Shown piece after piece: positions 31,732 to 44,439 of a stretch of 64,000 nt of DNA (its first letter is position 1; each line of letters starts with the position of its first letter). Both the position numbers and the translations under genes were made by a program. Origin of the DNA: Vairimorpha apis BRL 01 (lineage: Eukaryota; Microsporidia; Nosematidae); the NCBI GenBank assembly GCA_000447185.1, contig KE647164.1, positions 78,552 through 142,551 of the forward strand. The letters run 5' to 3'. The notes under the pieces are model-generated. The model was not told the origin of the DNA. It made no database searches and saw only the letters and a list, made by a program, of their open reading frames with translations.

Positions 31732-32970
31732 TAGGGTAAAATTTACTTTTATTTTATATTTTTTTAAGCATTAAAAGCTAATTATTTAATCTTTAATTAA
31801 ATAACAAAAAAATTTAAATATGACAGAAATAAATTTTTTTATAATAAAAAAATTTAAATTTTATTAATTTTGTTTAATATTTAAATTTCAAAACTAAAAT
31901 TTCATAACAAACGAATAATAGTAATAAATTATTGAAATATTATAAGTTTTTATAAATTATCATATTAATATGCAAATTATTTAAATTAAATAACATAACT
32001 GTAAAAATTTAAATCGTTTGATTTTATATGATTAGTTAATTAGAAAATATTTAATACGAATTTTTAATTAAATATTGCAAAAATTATATATTTTATATAA
32101 ATATAGTTGTAAAAGAAATTCATTTTTAATAATATTATATAAATTTTGTTTTTAAATACATAATTAATTATTATTATACTAATTTTTTATTTTTTTAATT
32201 TAAAAATATAGAAAAATTAATATAATATTTATGTCAAAATAATCAAATTAAATTTTTTTACATGATTTAAAGCAGATATTGAAGCTTGAACTAAATTTTT
32301 TTCAAAGATAGTTTTTATGTTAATTAAAAAAAACTTTTCCAGATGTGTTAAAAACATATTTTTTATAATTAAAAATGATTTATATACCCACATACGTCAT
32401 ATATTATTATTTTTTATAAAGTTAATAATTTTAAATTATAAATTACCATTATAATAATGTACCAAATATTTTAAACTTTTTATTTTTTATTCTATAAACA
32501 TTATTTTAAAGCTTATTATTTTTTTCTATTTAACTAAAGTTAATTAATTATACATTTTATATTTTTAAAAATCATAGCATTTTTATATTATAATATAAAA
32601 AAATTATAAAATTTTAATTAAATGTTTTTTAGAGTAAAGTTAAAATAAATTTTATAATTCATATAATTTTTATCTTTTACTTTCATGTAACAAAGTAAAA
32701 ATTTTATTTATTTTTTTTATTTTCTACAAATTTTTTAATATTATCGAATACAACGAATCAAATGTGATTTGGACATAATTTAAATATTTATTTATAATAT
32801 AATAAAATTATAAAACAACAAGAATTAAGTATATATTTTTTTAAAATTTTAATAATTAAAGGCTTTATTCATATAAAAAATTTTAAATTATAAAATATTT
32901 AAAAATAAATCATTGAAATGTAATAACTGAATTTTATAGTTAACTGAATATAAAAAATAATAAAATAAAT
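31732..32970. other. Intergenic, no gene seen
   Basis: Uniform AT-rich sequence between two family B pseudogenes. No ORF, repeat array or RNA signature was recognised. Confidence 0.5.
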
Positions 32971-34243
32971 TTAATAAAATAAACAATTAAACAGTTCATT
33001 TTTTGTTATTTTAATGCATACATTTATATTTTTTTTCATTTCATTATATTTTTCTAGTAAAAATTCTTCTGCACTTATAAAATAAGCATGATTATTTTTA
33101 ATACGTCATTTTTAAGTTTAAACCATAGAACATCATAACCATTTTTAAAAATAATGTTATCATTTCTTCATATTTTTGAAAAATATAATTTATTCTTAAA
33201 TGAGCATTTTTTATTAAAGTAAATAATTCCATATAACAATAAAAATATATTTCATTGTTTTTTATAAGATGAAATTTTTCAGAGCTTTTTAAAGCGCGTA
33301 TTTTGTTTATAATTGTTACATCTATTTCCTCAAAAGAATGAGATTTCTGATTATTTTCTTGTAATTTTGTTTCTTCATCTTTAGAATTAGTTGTTGATAC
33401 GTTTTCTAAGGACTTATTTTCATCTGTTTTTGAAATTTTTTTTACAACATGTAAATATTTCTGTTTAAAAATTTCGTAGTCATTATTTTCAAACGATATA
33501 AAATTCTCTTAAATCGGTTTTTGATTTAGTTTGTTTATTTCTATCAATTAAAAAATTTTGTTCATCGTTTAGATTTTTATCTTGATTATCTTTTGCTTGT
33601 AATTTATAATTTTTAAAATTATAATTATAATTATTTAGATTTTCATTTTTCTCTTTTATAATATAGTGTCTCTTATCATAGTTTATATTATTTTTTATTT
33701 CACAATTCAAATTTTTAACACCCTTATCAGAGCAATCTTTAAATTTTCCTTGATATTTTCTTTTTATCTTCATTATTCGCTGAAAATTTTTTTCTGATTC
33801 CCTAAATTGTATTTCTTGAAAAATTTCTTTTATATATTTTAAATTACTAAAGAAAACTTTAAAAACATATTCAATTTCTCTTAATAAATGTCGTTCTCGA
33901 GTATTCCACATCCCATCTAATGGTATTAATAAATCTTGAATAAGTTTTTTAATATGATTATTTTTTTTTGAATTAAATAAAAAAAAGTTGAATTTTAATT
34001 TTTGTTTTAAATCAATGGACTGTTTTTTAAATAAACAGTTTAAATCATTAACCAGATTACAAAATTTAATATTACAAAATTTTATAATATAATCAATTTG
34101 CTGTGCATAGGATTTATTTTTAATCAGTGTTTTTTTAAAATTCCATTTTGTAAAAGATTATTAAAATCTAATAAATTAGATTTTTCATCTTCAAAGATTT
34201 CTATTTTAGATCCAATTATTGTTATTAAAATATAAAGTATCAT
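32971..34243 (-). pseudogene. Family B member with all domains but several frameshifts
   Basis: The ATG at 34243 is preceded at some distance by CCC. MILYILITIIGSKIEIFEDE is a signal peptide, followed by LLDFNNLLQNGIL (family motif). A shift at an A7 run (34130-34136) gives KTLIKNKSYAQQIDYIIKF, which continues through LIPLDGMWNTRERHLLREIE and VFKVFFSNLKYIKEIFQEI (domain 1). The linker is Lys/Asn-rich. A shift near 33495 leads to NFISFENNDYEIFKQKYLHV and then YMELFTLIKNAHLRINYIFQ with KYEEM (C-terminal domain signature). A last shift near 33115 gives SAEEFLLEKYNEMKKNINV and ends KNELFNCLFY. The complete domain order is preserved across about 1.27 kb, so only small indels disrupt it. Confidence 0.72.
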
Positions 34244-35229
34244 AATAAGTAAATTTGGGTTTATAAATATTTATATAAAAATGTTCTTATTTTTTAATTT
34301 ATATTCGAATATTTTAAAAATAAAATATTTCAATATTTTATGCAATTATAAAATTTAAATATTTTATATTCATATAACATAAATAAAATAAATAATTTAT
34401 TTAATTTTTTGCAACCTTGATAAAACTTAATTCTTTATTGTTAAAGTATTTAAAAGTTGTTTTGTTTTAAATTATATGTATTATTTTTAATTTTAAAACT
34501 TATAATTTCTAAATAAATTTTATTAATGTTGTCAAAATTTTTAAATAAATTTCTTATTAAATCAAAAAATTTAGCAATAATATTTTTTTAAAGATATATA
34601 AACATTTCTCGCACAAAAAACTTTTTTTTATTTTTAATTTACTGAAATATTTTATACATATTTTATTTATTATATAAAAATGGTTATTTTTTATATATTA
34701 TTTTTAGAATAGAATAATATAATTTTTGTACATTAATATATATTTTTATTATTTATTTTATTTATTCAAATGTTTATACAATTTATAAAAAATAGATTTT
34801 TAATTTATTTTTTTACATATTTTTTAATGAAATATTATATTATTATAAATATTAATATTTAACAAAAAATCTAAACATTAACATAATTGAAATTGTTTTT
34901 TATGATATTTTATTACAAAAATAATTATAATAGAATTTTTTTAAATTAAATTTTGTACAGTTTAATTATTTACAATATATTTAAACTATTTGTTTAAAAT
35001 CTAAATATGTAAAATCTAATGAAACGTTTTTCAAGCTAAATACAACTAGTTTGTTTTATATATCTATAAAATACTTTTTATAACATAATATATTAGATTT
35101 TTTTTATGTGAAAACTTATAAATAAAAATATGACATTCTAAACGGTTCAAAATATTTTATTTTTAGATTTATTGGATTTGTTTATAATAAAATACAAATA
35201 TTTTAGTGAAAATGAATGTCAATGTGCTA
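34244..35229. other. Intergenic, no gene seen
   Basis: AT-rich spacer with no ORF or repeat that I could support. Confidence 0.45.
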
Positions 35230-35960
35230 ATTAAACTAGTTGTTGTTTTGTTTGGTTCGAAAAAAGATAATTCGATCGCAGATGCCATATATCTAACTAT
35301 AGATATAAGTATCAATAGATATTTGTTCTAAATAAGGTCAAAATGACTCTATTAAGCAATCCTAAATTTTTTATCAAAGATCTTGTGTTAATATGTTTTT
35401 AAGAAACAAAAATTAAAAATTCATTTATTTTTATTTTTCTAAGTTCAGAGATATGCAATTGTATTTGTCTATGAAAATAAGAGAACAAAAAACATAAAAA
35501 TAAAAATTCTATTGTTATTTAATATAATATTATTATTAGGCAGATTAAAATGAATCTTTTAATATCTTCACACTTTTTTGATTAAATGAAGATTTTTATT
35601 TTTTTTAAATTTATACTTATTTAAAGATGCTAAATGTACATACATTGAAGTATGAAAAAAATAATGTAAAAATATGATGAGATTTAAATTTAAAACAAAA
35701 ATAATTAAAATTTGAAAATAAATGTTTGATATACTAAATACATCAGAAAAAGATTCTCTAACTACATCTTTCTTCAAAATTCTAAAATAAAAATTTACAT
35801 AGTGCATTTTATGTCGTTGCGTAGAGAGCAAAAACAAATATATTCGCTATGGTAAGGAAAAAATGATTTGTGTTTGTTGTTAAAAGAGGTTCCATGTCGT
35901 CAATATAATGCATTACACATGTTAAATTTTTCAATTTTATATTCTATATATTGTTTTAAT
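35230..35960. other. Less AT-rich island of unknown origin, probable decayed insertion
   Basis: About 35230-35420 and 35815-35925 have clearly more G and C than the neighbourhood (for example GGTTCGAAAAAAGATAATTC, GAGGTTCCATGTCGTCAATA). Such islands in this window otherwise coincide with retroelement relics. No endonuclease block could be aligned. An 89-codon minus-strand ORF (35568-35837) opens HKMHYVNFYFRILKKD and is hydrophobic later. It may be a remnant of an unrelated gene, so it is left unassigned. Confidence 0.35.
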
Positions 35961-37177
35961 TTTTGTTTACAATTATATTAATATATAATCTTTATATTTT
36001 ATCATACTTGTAGATTTTTAATAAAAAAAATATTAAAAAATTAATAATTTTTGTATGAGAAATAGTTTTTTTAAAAACTAAAGTAAATGGCATTAAAAAA
36101 CTAAAATTACTTTATCATTTTTAAATAAAAAAGAGCTTCACAATGTTAAAATAAAAGTAATATTATTTTGTTCATGAAAAAAAAAATTTTATTAATGTTT
36201 GTTTTGTTAGATATAATTATTTTTAAATTATAAATATTATTTATATAAACAACTAAAAATAAATTGTTTATTGTGTAAAAAAATTAAAACACCTTTTTGT
36301 ATATAAATTTTCTACAATATAAAGTAAAAGTTTAGAAATGCTTATTTATATAATATAATATTAAAAATATTATTTTATTAACCAAATTATTTTATATTAC
36401 TTTAAATCTCTTAACAATCTCAAACTCTATTTTTATATAAAATATATTTCTAGAACCTAATTATTTTCTCAAGCATATTTTTTCTTATTTTAAAATTTAT
36501 AATTTTTATAAAATTGACATTTATAACACATAATAATTTTACTTAAAGATCTTATTTATTTTTTAGTTTTATTAACAACAATTTATTTTTATTATATTCA
36601 AATATACATTTATTTTAAAATATAAAATTTTTTTTGAGCAAAAAATAAATTTAATAATAATTTGTATTTTTAATATTAAATAAATTTTAATTTATATGTG
36701 TTCAAAATATAATTGCTATTGAGCTTATGTTTAATAATATAAAAATTTAATATCATTTTTTATCTTGTATATTTTTACTCTTTTAAAACATAATTTTTTA
36801 TTAAAAATTAATTTAAAGTATATCATTTTCATTTAACAAAAATTTATGTAAATACTGCATAAATTTCATATGGATCTATATTCATCACTTTATATTCATT
36901 ACATTTTTTTTACATGATACCTTAAAAGTTTTTTTTATACAAAATATTAGAAAAAACTTTATAAATTTTATAAATTAGGAAATATATTAATTAAATTAAT
37001 TTTCACTAAAAATCATAACAAAAGTAATTAATTAGGTAAAAAAATTTCATATTTTAAAAATAGTTATTATATAGTTTTTTTTATTTTATATTAAGTTTGA
37101 TGATAATTATTTACCATATAATTATTTTTTATATCAAATAAATATTTAATTCAATGTTATAAAAAAGACAATCAATA
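35961..37177. other. Intergenic, no gene seen
   Basis: AT-rich spacer. No supported ORF, repeat or RNA gene. Confidence 0.45.
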
Positions 37178-38157
37178 AATTTAATCAAAAGAATACAAAA
37201 TCAATTCTACATTCATTTTATCAATGATTTCATTGGTACAAATTTTTATTTTATTAATTGTATCAAATAAAAAATATTCAGATATTTCAAAATCTGCTTC
37301 ATATGCTTTAAATATACTATTTCTTAATTCATACGAAGCAATATCCAAAACAGTATCTAAGTAATAAGTTAAATATTTTTTATACTCTTGTAAAATGTAA
37401 AAAAATTTTAATTGTGCATCTTTCATAATATTAAAAAGTTCCTTATAAGCTATAGTAAGTATTTCATTTGTTTCTAAAATACTATTTTGCTTATTTTCTG
37501 AATTTAATATATTTTTTTCTTTTAAATTTTTACACTTAATGTTTTCACTCGTTTTAATTTTTTGAATAATATTTTCAGAGTTTTCTAAATTTTCAGTTTC
37601 TTTTATTAAGACTTTATTCGTGTTTTCTGAAGTACAAAATTTTAACGTTTCGTTAATTAAATCATTACATTTATTATTTGTAATAATTTTTTTATTATCA
37701 GCAAATTTAATTATTATATTTCTGTTTATTTTTTCTTGATTATACATAATTATTATTAATTTTTTTTTGTTTCAAACGTTAATAAAACTGATTTAAAAAA
37801 TTCTTCTAAGATTTGCTCGTGAATTTTATACATATTATCAAGTGGAACTATTAAATTATTTATTAATATATCAAAATTATTTTTACTTTCTTGATCGAAA
37901 AATATTATATTATTTATAATACTTTTTTTTAAATGAGAGTAATTTTTTTTAAATATTGTATTTAAATCTTTTATCATTTTACTTAATTTTATATTAAATG
38001 TATTTTTTATCAAAAATTCATGTTGTAATTTAGATTCTTCTTCAAATAATATATGATTAAAGGTACCATCATTTATTAATTCATCAAAAATCAAATTAGA
38101 ATCAATATTTGATGCAATTATATCAAAAAAATATAATAATATTGTAAATTTTAACAT
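37178..38157 (-). pseudogene. Family B member split by one shift at a 9-A run
   Basis: The ATG at 38157 follows CCCTTA; an apparent in-frame start three codons earlier is TTG. First frame (38157-37756): signal MLKFTILLYFFDIIAS, family motif LIFDELINDGTFNHILFEEE, then domain 1 up to LEEFFKSVLLTFETKK. It stops just after an A9 run (37760-37768 on the plus strand, as T9). One base out of phase, the second frame runs from that run to 37181: a Lys/Asn/Glu linker, then LFNIMKDAQLKFFYILQEYK, YELRNSIFKAYE and the C-terminus NVELILYSFD. Apart from the slip the gene would encode about 325 residues with every family domain. It may be a very recent pseudogene, a contingency-type tract, or a homopolymer error. 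Confidence 0.7.
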
Positions 38158-38160
38158 TAA

Positions 38161-38163
38161 GGG
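38161..38163 (-). promoter_or_regulatory. CCC start-proximal motif
   Basis: CCC three bases before the ATG at 38157 supports that Met as the start. Confidence 0.5.
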
Positions 38164-39705
38164 CAAATTTCATTATCTTAAATAATTATTTATAAATTAA
38201 AATCTGTAAAAATATTATTAATAAAAATTTTTTATTTTGTTATATAATAATAATAATAATAATAAAAGTTCATATATTAGAACAATTTATAAAAAACTAA
38301 ATTTTGATTGAAGTTAAATAAAATCACTTACTTTTACAAAGTATCAAATTCATAAAAAATAAATTTTTTTTCTTGTTTAGAAAAAATACAAGTTTAAATT
38401 TTTGAAAAATTTGAATACACTTAAAATTATAAATTAAAAAGTAGAAAAAATTATCTTATTTGTTAGTCGAAAAAATATTTTTCAGTGCCTACAACGTTAA
38501 TTAAATTTTTTTTTAAAATTTTACTTTGTTGTAAAATAAATATATACAATTTTTATAAAATTTAAATTTTTATTTTATATTATCTAATAAAAATATTTTA
38601 ACAAAAATTTTCTACTTAAATAATAAAACTTAAAACAATTTTAATATTTACATAAGGTATACAACATTTTTATATTTATTGAACAAATTATGAATAAAAT
38701 AAATATTTAGGAATTGATTAATATTTATCTACAAAATTTTATATTCTTATTTATTTGGTATATTTTAATTAACAGTTGTTTATTTTTTACATGAATATTT
38801 TTATGATTTTTAGAAGATTATAAATAATATTTAAAATTTTTTTTAATTTTCAAATATTTATAATCAGATAAGATAAAATAATATAAAATTTAGCAAATGT
38901 AACAATTCTTTAAAATAAAAAATAAATAAATTTATATAAGATATAAAAGAAAAAATTCATGTTTTTTTAAATAAATTTAATATTTAATATTTTAACATGA
39001 AATTATACATTAGTTATGTATAATGAACTAATTTATAATAAATTTTTTGAACACAAGTATCATTTAAAATATAAAAAATTTTACCAATTACTATTTTTAA
39101 AAACGATTTTAAAATTTATATCTTATATTTTTAATGAATTTATTTTAACGATTTATCAAAACATAATGTAATTTTTTGCATTTATAAATTTTTTATTAAA
39201 TTTACTAGAGATATATAATAAATTTAAATAAAGTTAACAAAGTTTTTATTTAATTTCTCATATGTCTGTCATGTCATATTTTAACGTCTGTTTAAGATTA
39301 TATATTTTTTTAATAAAAAATTGTTAATATAAACATTTAACAAGTAAATATAAATACCTAAAAAATAATATAATTAAATTACGTACCTATTATATTTTAT
39401 AAAATAAAATTTTAACCTATATTTTTATTTTAGTTTATAAAAGTTTAGAATTTGTATAAAAATATTTATTTTTAACAAACATAATTTTGATAAATACAAT
39501 TTTTTAATTAAAATAACTTTAGTATGTTAAATTTTTAATTTATTAAATTGTGAAAAAAAACCTAAAAATATTTTAATGTGAATTTTTACATTAAAAATTT
39601 TTTGTTTTTTTTAATTAAATTTTTGTTTTTACCTTGACAGAATTTATAAAATAAATTAAAATTTCTGTCAAATTTTATAATTAAAAAAATTTTAAAATTA
39701 TCCTT
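38164..39705. other. Intergenic between divergent family B copies, no gene seen
   Basis: Separates the minus-strand copy at 38157 from the plus-strand copy at 39706. AT-rich, with a short (AAT)n-type run near 38250-38265. No ORF is supported. Confidence 0.45.
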
Positions 39706-40764
39706 ATGAAAGTAGTTATATTTTTAACACATTTGATTATTCTATTAGCATCAAATAGTGAATCTATATTATTAGACTATAGCGATCTTTTAAATAATGG
39801 TGTTTTAGATAATATATTATGTAGTATTGATTTTAAATCTCAAAATTTTAAAAATATTGAAAAAAAATGTTTAAAAATATTAGATTCAATGAATAAATGT
39901 ATAATTATAATAAGTGAAAAACACATTAATGATTATAAATGTGATGTTGTAAAAATGTTTCACAAAATATTTTTATATGAAAATTAATCAAAGAAGATAT
40001 TATTTTATATAGATAAAATATTTGAACAATTTTATGATTTATCATATAGTAATGTAAATAAAAATAAAGAAGATGTTAAATTTTTACTTAAAGAATTTTT
40101 TCAAAAGAAGAACTTAATAAAACAAAATTATAAAATTGTACAAATTAATGAAAAAAATACAAAAAAAGTCGAAAATCTTGATATGTCAAATTTAGAGAAT
40201 AAAATTTTTATAAATAAAAAGGGTAATTATAGTACAAATGATATTCCACAGGTTCTTTTTAACGATGAATCTGCAAATAACAATGTATCCTCTACTTCAA
40301 AAAATAATCTAACTAAGAATAATTCTAATAGTTTAAAAGAAGGTTTAGGTATAAAAAATCAACTTTTTAGTTGTTCAAAAGATAATTTAGTAGATAATGT
40401 AACAGATAATAAAACTATAAATTCAAAAGAAGAAGTAAAGAATTTAAATACTATACTTCCTTTGTGTAAAATAAAAAAAGATTTTCAAATTTTTAAATAT
40501 TTAGAAATATTTGATACCATAAAATATTTTGAATTAAAATTAGATATAATCTTTCAAGATCATAGCTATAGCCTAACAAAATATTTATATATGTGTTATG
40601 AATCAGGATATGATCAATTTGAAGATACTATTTTTAATAATACTGAAAAAAATGTTTTAAAATCATTCACAAACTTTACTGATATTATAAATAAAATTAA
40701 AACAGATATAATTTATATAATTGAAGAGGCAAAAACAGAATTGTTACAACATATTCTAAATTAA
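39706..40764 (+). pseudogene. Family B member with a single in-frame stop
   Basis: CCTT directly precedes the ATG. The reading frame is one and the same from 39706 to 40764 (353 codons), interrupted only by TAA at 39985-39987. Before the stop: signal MKVVIFLTHLIILLAS, family motif ILLDYSDLLNNGVLDNIL, and the start of domain 1. After it: SKKILFYIDKIFEQFYDL, FLLKEFFQKKNLIKQNYK (domain 1 signature), an Asn/Ser/Lys linker, IFDTIKYFELKLDIIFQDHS (C-terminal domain signature) and the ending EAKTELLQHILN. The long open stretch after a lone stop suggests very recent loss, readthrough, or a base error. If intact it would be a typical full-length member. Confidence 0.72.
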
Positions 40765-41439
40765 AAAAAATAAATATGTTTTTCCTAATTTTATATTTGT
40801 TTAATACATTAATTAAAATACTTTTTAAATATTTTATTGTATATATATATAATTTTTTTGTTTTAAAATACCATAATATATTAGTTTATCAATTTTATAG
40901 ATTTCACACAATTATTTTTTAAATTATTTTAGTATGTTCTATGATATTACATATTATATATATAAAAAACATAATAATGTTTGTATATAAATTTTGTCAA
41001 ATTTAAAATCAATAATTTATAAATGAAAACAATTAAATAATTAAAATAAATTATCCGTAAAATTTAAAATTATAAATTAAATGTTGTTTATTTTATGTTT
41101 TTAATTTTTTAATAAAACCTTTTATTTTTAATGCATTAAAAATTTCAAAAACTTATTTTTAATTATTATTTAAATTACTATTAGATATTTTGTAATGGTT
41201 TATAATAAATCAATATGAAAAAAATAAATTATAATGATGAATTTAAATTTTTGAATATAATATAAAATTTATAATGTATTTAACAAATTTTTAATCATGG
41301 AAAATAATCTGTTGAGGTATGGGTATATAACAGAATACATAAAGATATTATTATTAGCAATAATATACTTTATGTTCTTGTTTTTGACTAAAAAACAGTA
41401 AAACTTTATAGTTAAAATTAGAAATAACAACCTAATCGA
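40765..41439. other. Intergenic, no gene seen
   Basis: AT-rich 3' flank of the plus-strand family B copy. No ORF is supported; 41269-41478 (minus) overlaps the retroelement relic and is a shadow. Confidence 0.45.
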
Positions 41440-41830
41440 TTTTTTGTAGTCAAGAAAAAACTTAGGTATTACGCACATTAAAAAGAAGCTAGACGATATT
41501 CAAATTAATGTAATAAAGATAGTTTCATATGTAATGACATGAGATGAAGTGATAATTAAATACAGAGAACGTACATCAGAGCTAAAAATTTTTTACTTGA
41601 AACGTACATCCAAATATAGTTACTAAGATAGACTTAGAATTTTTATAAAATAAATGAAAGTAAATTATTACCAGAAAGATGTTAGTGAAGTAGATTAGGT
41701 GAATACTATAAAAAATCCGGTTAAATTTGATCTTCAATCAAAACATCGTAAAACCAAAAAGTTTTAAATTCAAAAGGAGCACATATGTGTCTTGTTTAAG
41801 CATACACTTTTTTAAAATTTTGAGTTCACA
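41440..41830 (+). mobile_element. Decayed retroelement endonuclease fragment
   Basis: Plus-strand reading gives QEKTLGITHIKKKLDDIQIN, then KIVSYVMT-stop-DEVIIKY and ERTSELKIFYLKRTS. This parallels RKYDLLANELGQIYK, KIVPYVITWDGVVTKYH and KYIKELEIQPNLEAY of the copy at 5603. Heavily mutated, 5' truncated, less AT-rich than its flanks. Confidence 0.5.
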
Positions 41831-42971
41831 TGAATATCAATCTAAAATTGAAACTGATTAATCCAAAGAATGAAAAATGACTAGATTTTCTGATTAGACT
41901 ATTATATTTTTTTGTAATACTCTTTTTTATATTTTTATATAAATAAATTTAAATAATTATCATGTATCTATTATTAAAGTTTTTTCTTAAGAAATATAAA
42001 TTTACAATAAAAATGTTCTTTTTACTTTCTTTACTTTTTTTTTAAAATTACTTCTTTAGTAAATACAATATAAAGCTTTTACTCAATCTAATAAAACTTT
42101 AATAAAACATTTTATAATTTTTTATAGTATGCTGAATATAAACAATAAAGTGAATTTAAAGTTTGACATCTTAATTTATTAACATATGTATTTAATAAAA
42201 TTTATTATTTTGTATTTTTTTGTTAAACATTAACATTAGTTTCAATAATTTATATTAGTGAAAGTTTAATAATAAAATAATAAATATTTGCGTTAATTAA
42301 TATTTATTCTTTAATTTTATGTAATTATTGTTATTTTTTATTGATGTAATATTTCTTTATTTTGATTAAAAAAAATTAACACTTTATTTGTTGTTTATAT
42401 TAAGGTAGGCATTTTTTTTAGATAAAATATTTATTTAGAATACTTAGTTTTTACAATAAAATATCACACAAAAGTTTTTATTTGAAATTATTTGTATATG
42501 TACTAAGCAAAAATTATATATTTAACTTGTTAATTTAAATTATTTTACTTATTCAATTAGGTTTATAAATAGATATATTACTTATTATTTGAGTTCCTAT
42601 CTCACTTTCATTATTGATTGTGAAATTTTAATTATGTGATATTTTATACAGAAAATTATGGATAAAGTTTTTATGTAATAATTAAAATAATTTTAAACAG
42701 AAACGAATTTTACTTGAACAATAAAAATACAATTTAAAATTTAACATTTAATTAAAATATTTGTTTTTGAAATAATTTTTAATTTTTTAATGATTATTAA
42801 AACTATTTTTGATAAAAAAAATAATAGTCTAGTTTAAATCACAAATATTTACAAAATTTTAAACTTAAGAAAAATAGTATATGAAAGTAAAATCTGAATT
42901 TACATCATACTTACTACATTTTGATATTGAGAAAAAAGTTTATAAAAAAAAAGTTTTTACGTATTATTTTA
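41831..42971. other. Intergenic, no gene seen
   Basis: AT-rich spacer with no ORF or repeat I can support. Confidence 0.45.
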
Positions 42972-44439
42972 TTAATCTAATAAATGCAACAACAAATCCA
43001 TCTCTACTTTTTTAATAAATTTTACAAGTGAGTGATTAATTTCAAATAAAGTATCCGACAAACAATCTTTTGCTAATTTACTATCTTCTTCAAAATTTGT
43101 AAAAACTATATTGTCCAATGTATCAGATATAAGTTTATTGCTATTTTCTACATAACTATATAAATAGTTATAATATTCTTGTAAAACAGTATTTATCTTA
43201 TAATGCGCATCTTCAATAGCTTTAAACATTTTTTTATGAGTAGAAAAATTTAAATTCTGATCTTCTTCATGAGTATAAATTTGATCATCTGATGGACATA
43301 TATTTTTTTCTTCCTGAAATTCTGTAATCATTGTACCATCTACTAATTTTGTATCTTCATCTTTTTCAACAACAGTGATAACACTAATTTCATTAATATT
43401 TTCATCTTCTCCTTTTACATTTTGTATTTCACTTTCTTTAGAAATAAAAATTTCATTACATCTTACATTAATAGAATCATTTGAATCATCGTTTGTTTTA
43501 TTTTCATATTTTTTTAAATTTTTCTCGCTCAAGAACATTAAAATTTCTTTTTTTGATTTACTATTTTCTCCACGTTCAATATCTAAGAAATCTATTACTC
43601 TATCAAGCATGACTTCTGAATTTTTTAATTCTTGATCATCTTTATCTCCAAAATTTTTTATATCTTCATTTATTTCTGATGTATTTTTACTTAAAAAAAT
43701 AGTACTATCTAAATTAGTATTATCATCCTTTTTTTCTATATCTTCAAATTTTTCTTTTACATAACGTTTTTTATCTACAATATTTTCCGCATTAGAAGAA
43801 AAATGTGTCTCATCAACTACTGGAACGTTAAGCTCATCATTTTTAGGGTCAGAATTATATGATCTACAATCGCTTTTTACGATATTTATATTTTCTACAT
43901 TTTTAGTTATTTCATTTAATAATTTATCTTTACTTTCAACATTTCCTTTATTTTTTTCTTTTGATATATTTCTCTTAATAACTGTCTTTTATAAAAATAA
44001 TCATTAAAAGCGTTTATTAAGTCTTTTCTAATATATGATTCATTATTTATCCACATATTTTTTAAAGGTACTAAAACTTTATCTATAAGCGACTTGATGT
44101 ATTGAATATTATTTTCTTTATGATATCTTACTCTATTTATTATGTAAAATTTCAAGTTAGAATGTTTAATGTTTATACATTCATTTATATCTTCATTCAT
44201 TCTATTTAATTCAGAATCGATGTAATTTTCATAATATTTTTTATGTGATGCACATTCATCAATATTTTTTACATCATTACATAATTGATTTGTTTCATTT
44301 TCTTTTTTTCCAGAATAAGACTTAGTGTACCATTGTTTAGCAGTTCATTATAATCCAATAAACAAGTTTTACTTTTAGATACACTTGATTCAGATGAAAA
44401 AGAGAAATATATATATGAAGTCATATAAAATACTATCAT
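42972..44439 (-). pseudogene. Longest family B member, two homopolymer frameshifts
   Basis: CCTT precedes the ATG at 44439. First frame: signal-like MIVFYMTSYIYFSFSS, then CLLDYNELLNNGTLSLIL (family motif). It breaks at an A7 run (44303-44309). The second frame carries KNIDECASHKKYYENYIDSE and LVPLKNMWINNESYIRKDLI followed by NAFNDYFYKRQLLREIYQ (domain 1 signature), and breaks at an A7 run (43951-43957). The third frame is open from there to 42972: a long acidic linker, then MFKAIEDAHYKINTVLQEYY (C-terminal domain signature), LDNIVFTNFEEDSKLAKDCL and KVEMDLLLHLLD. Only two one-base slips, both at A7 tracts, separate this from an open frame of about 488 codons. The ORF at 42972-43610 is its last part only. 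Confidence 0.72.

Noticed and set aside
35270..35300. GGTTCGA followed by ATTCGATCGC as a possible tRNA T-arm
   Set aside because: No acceptor stem, anticodon arm or cloverleaf could be placed around it.
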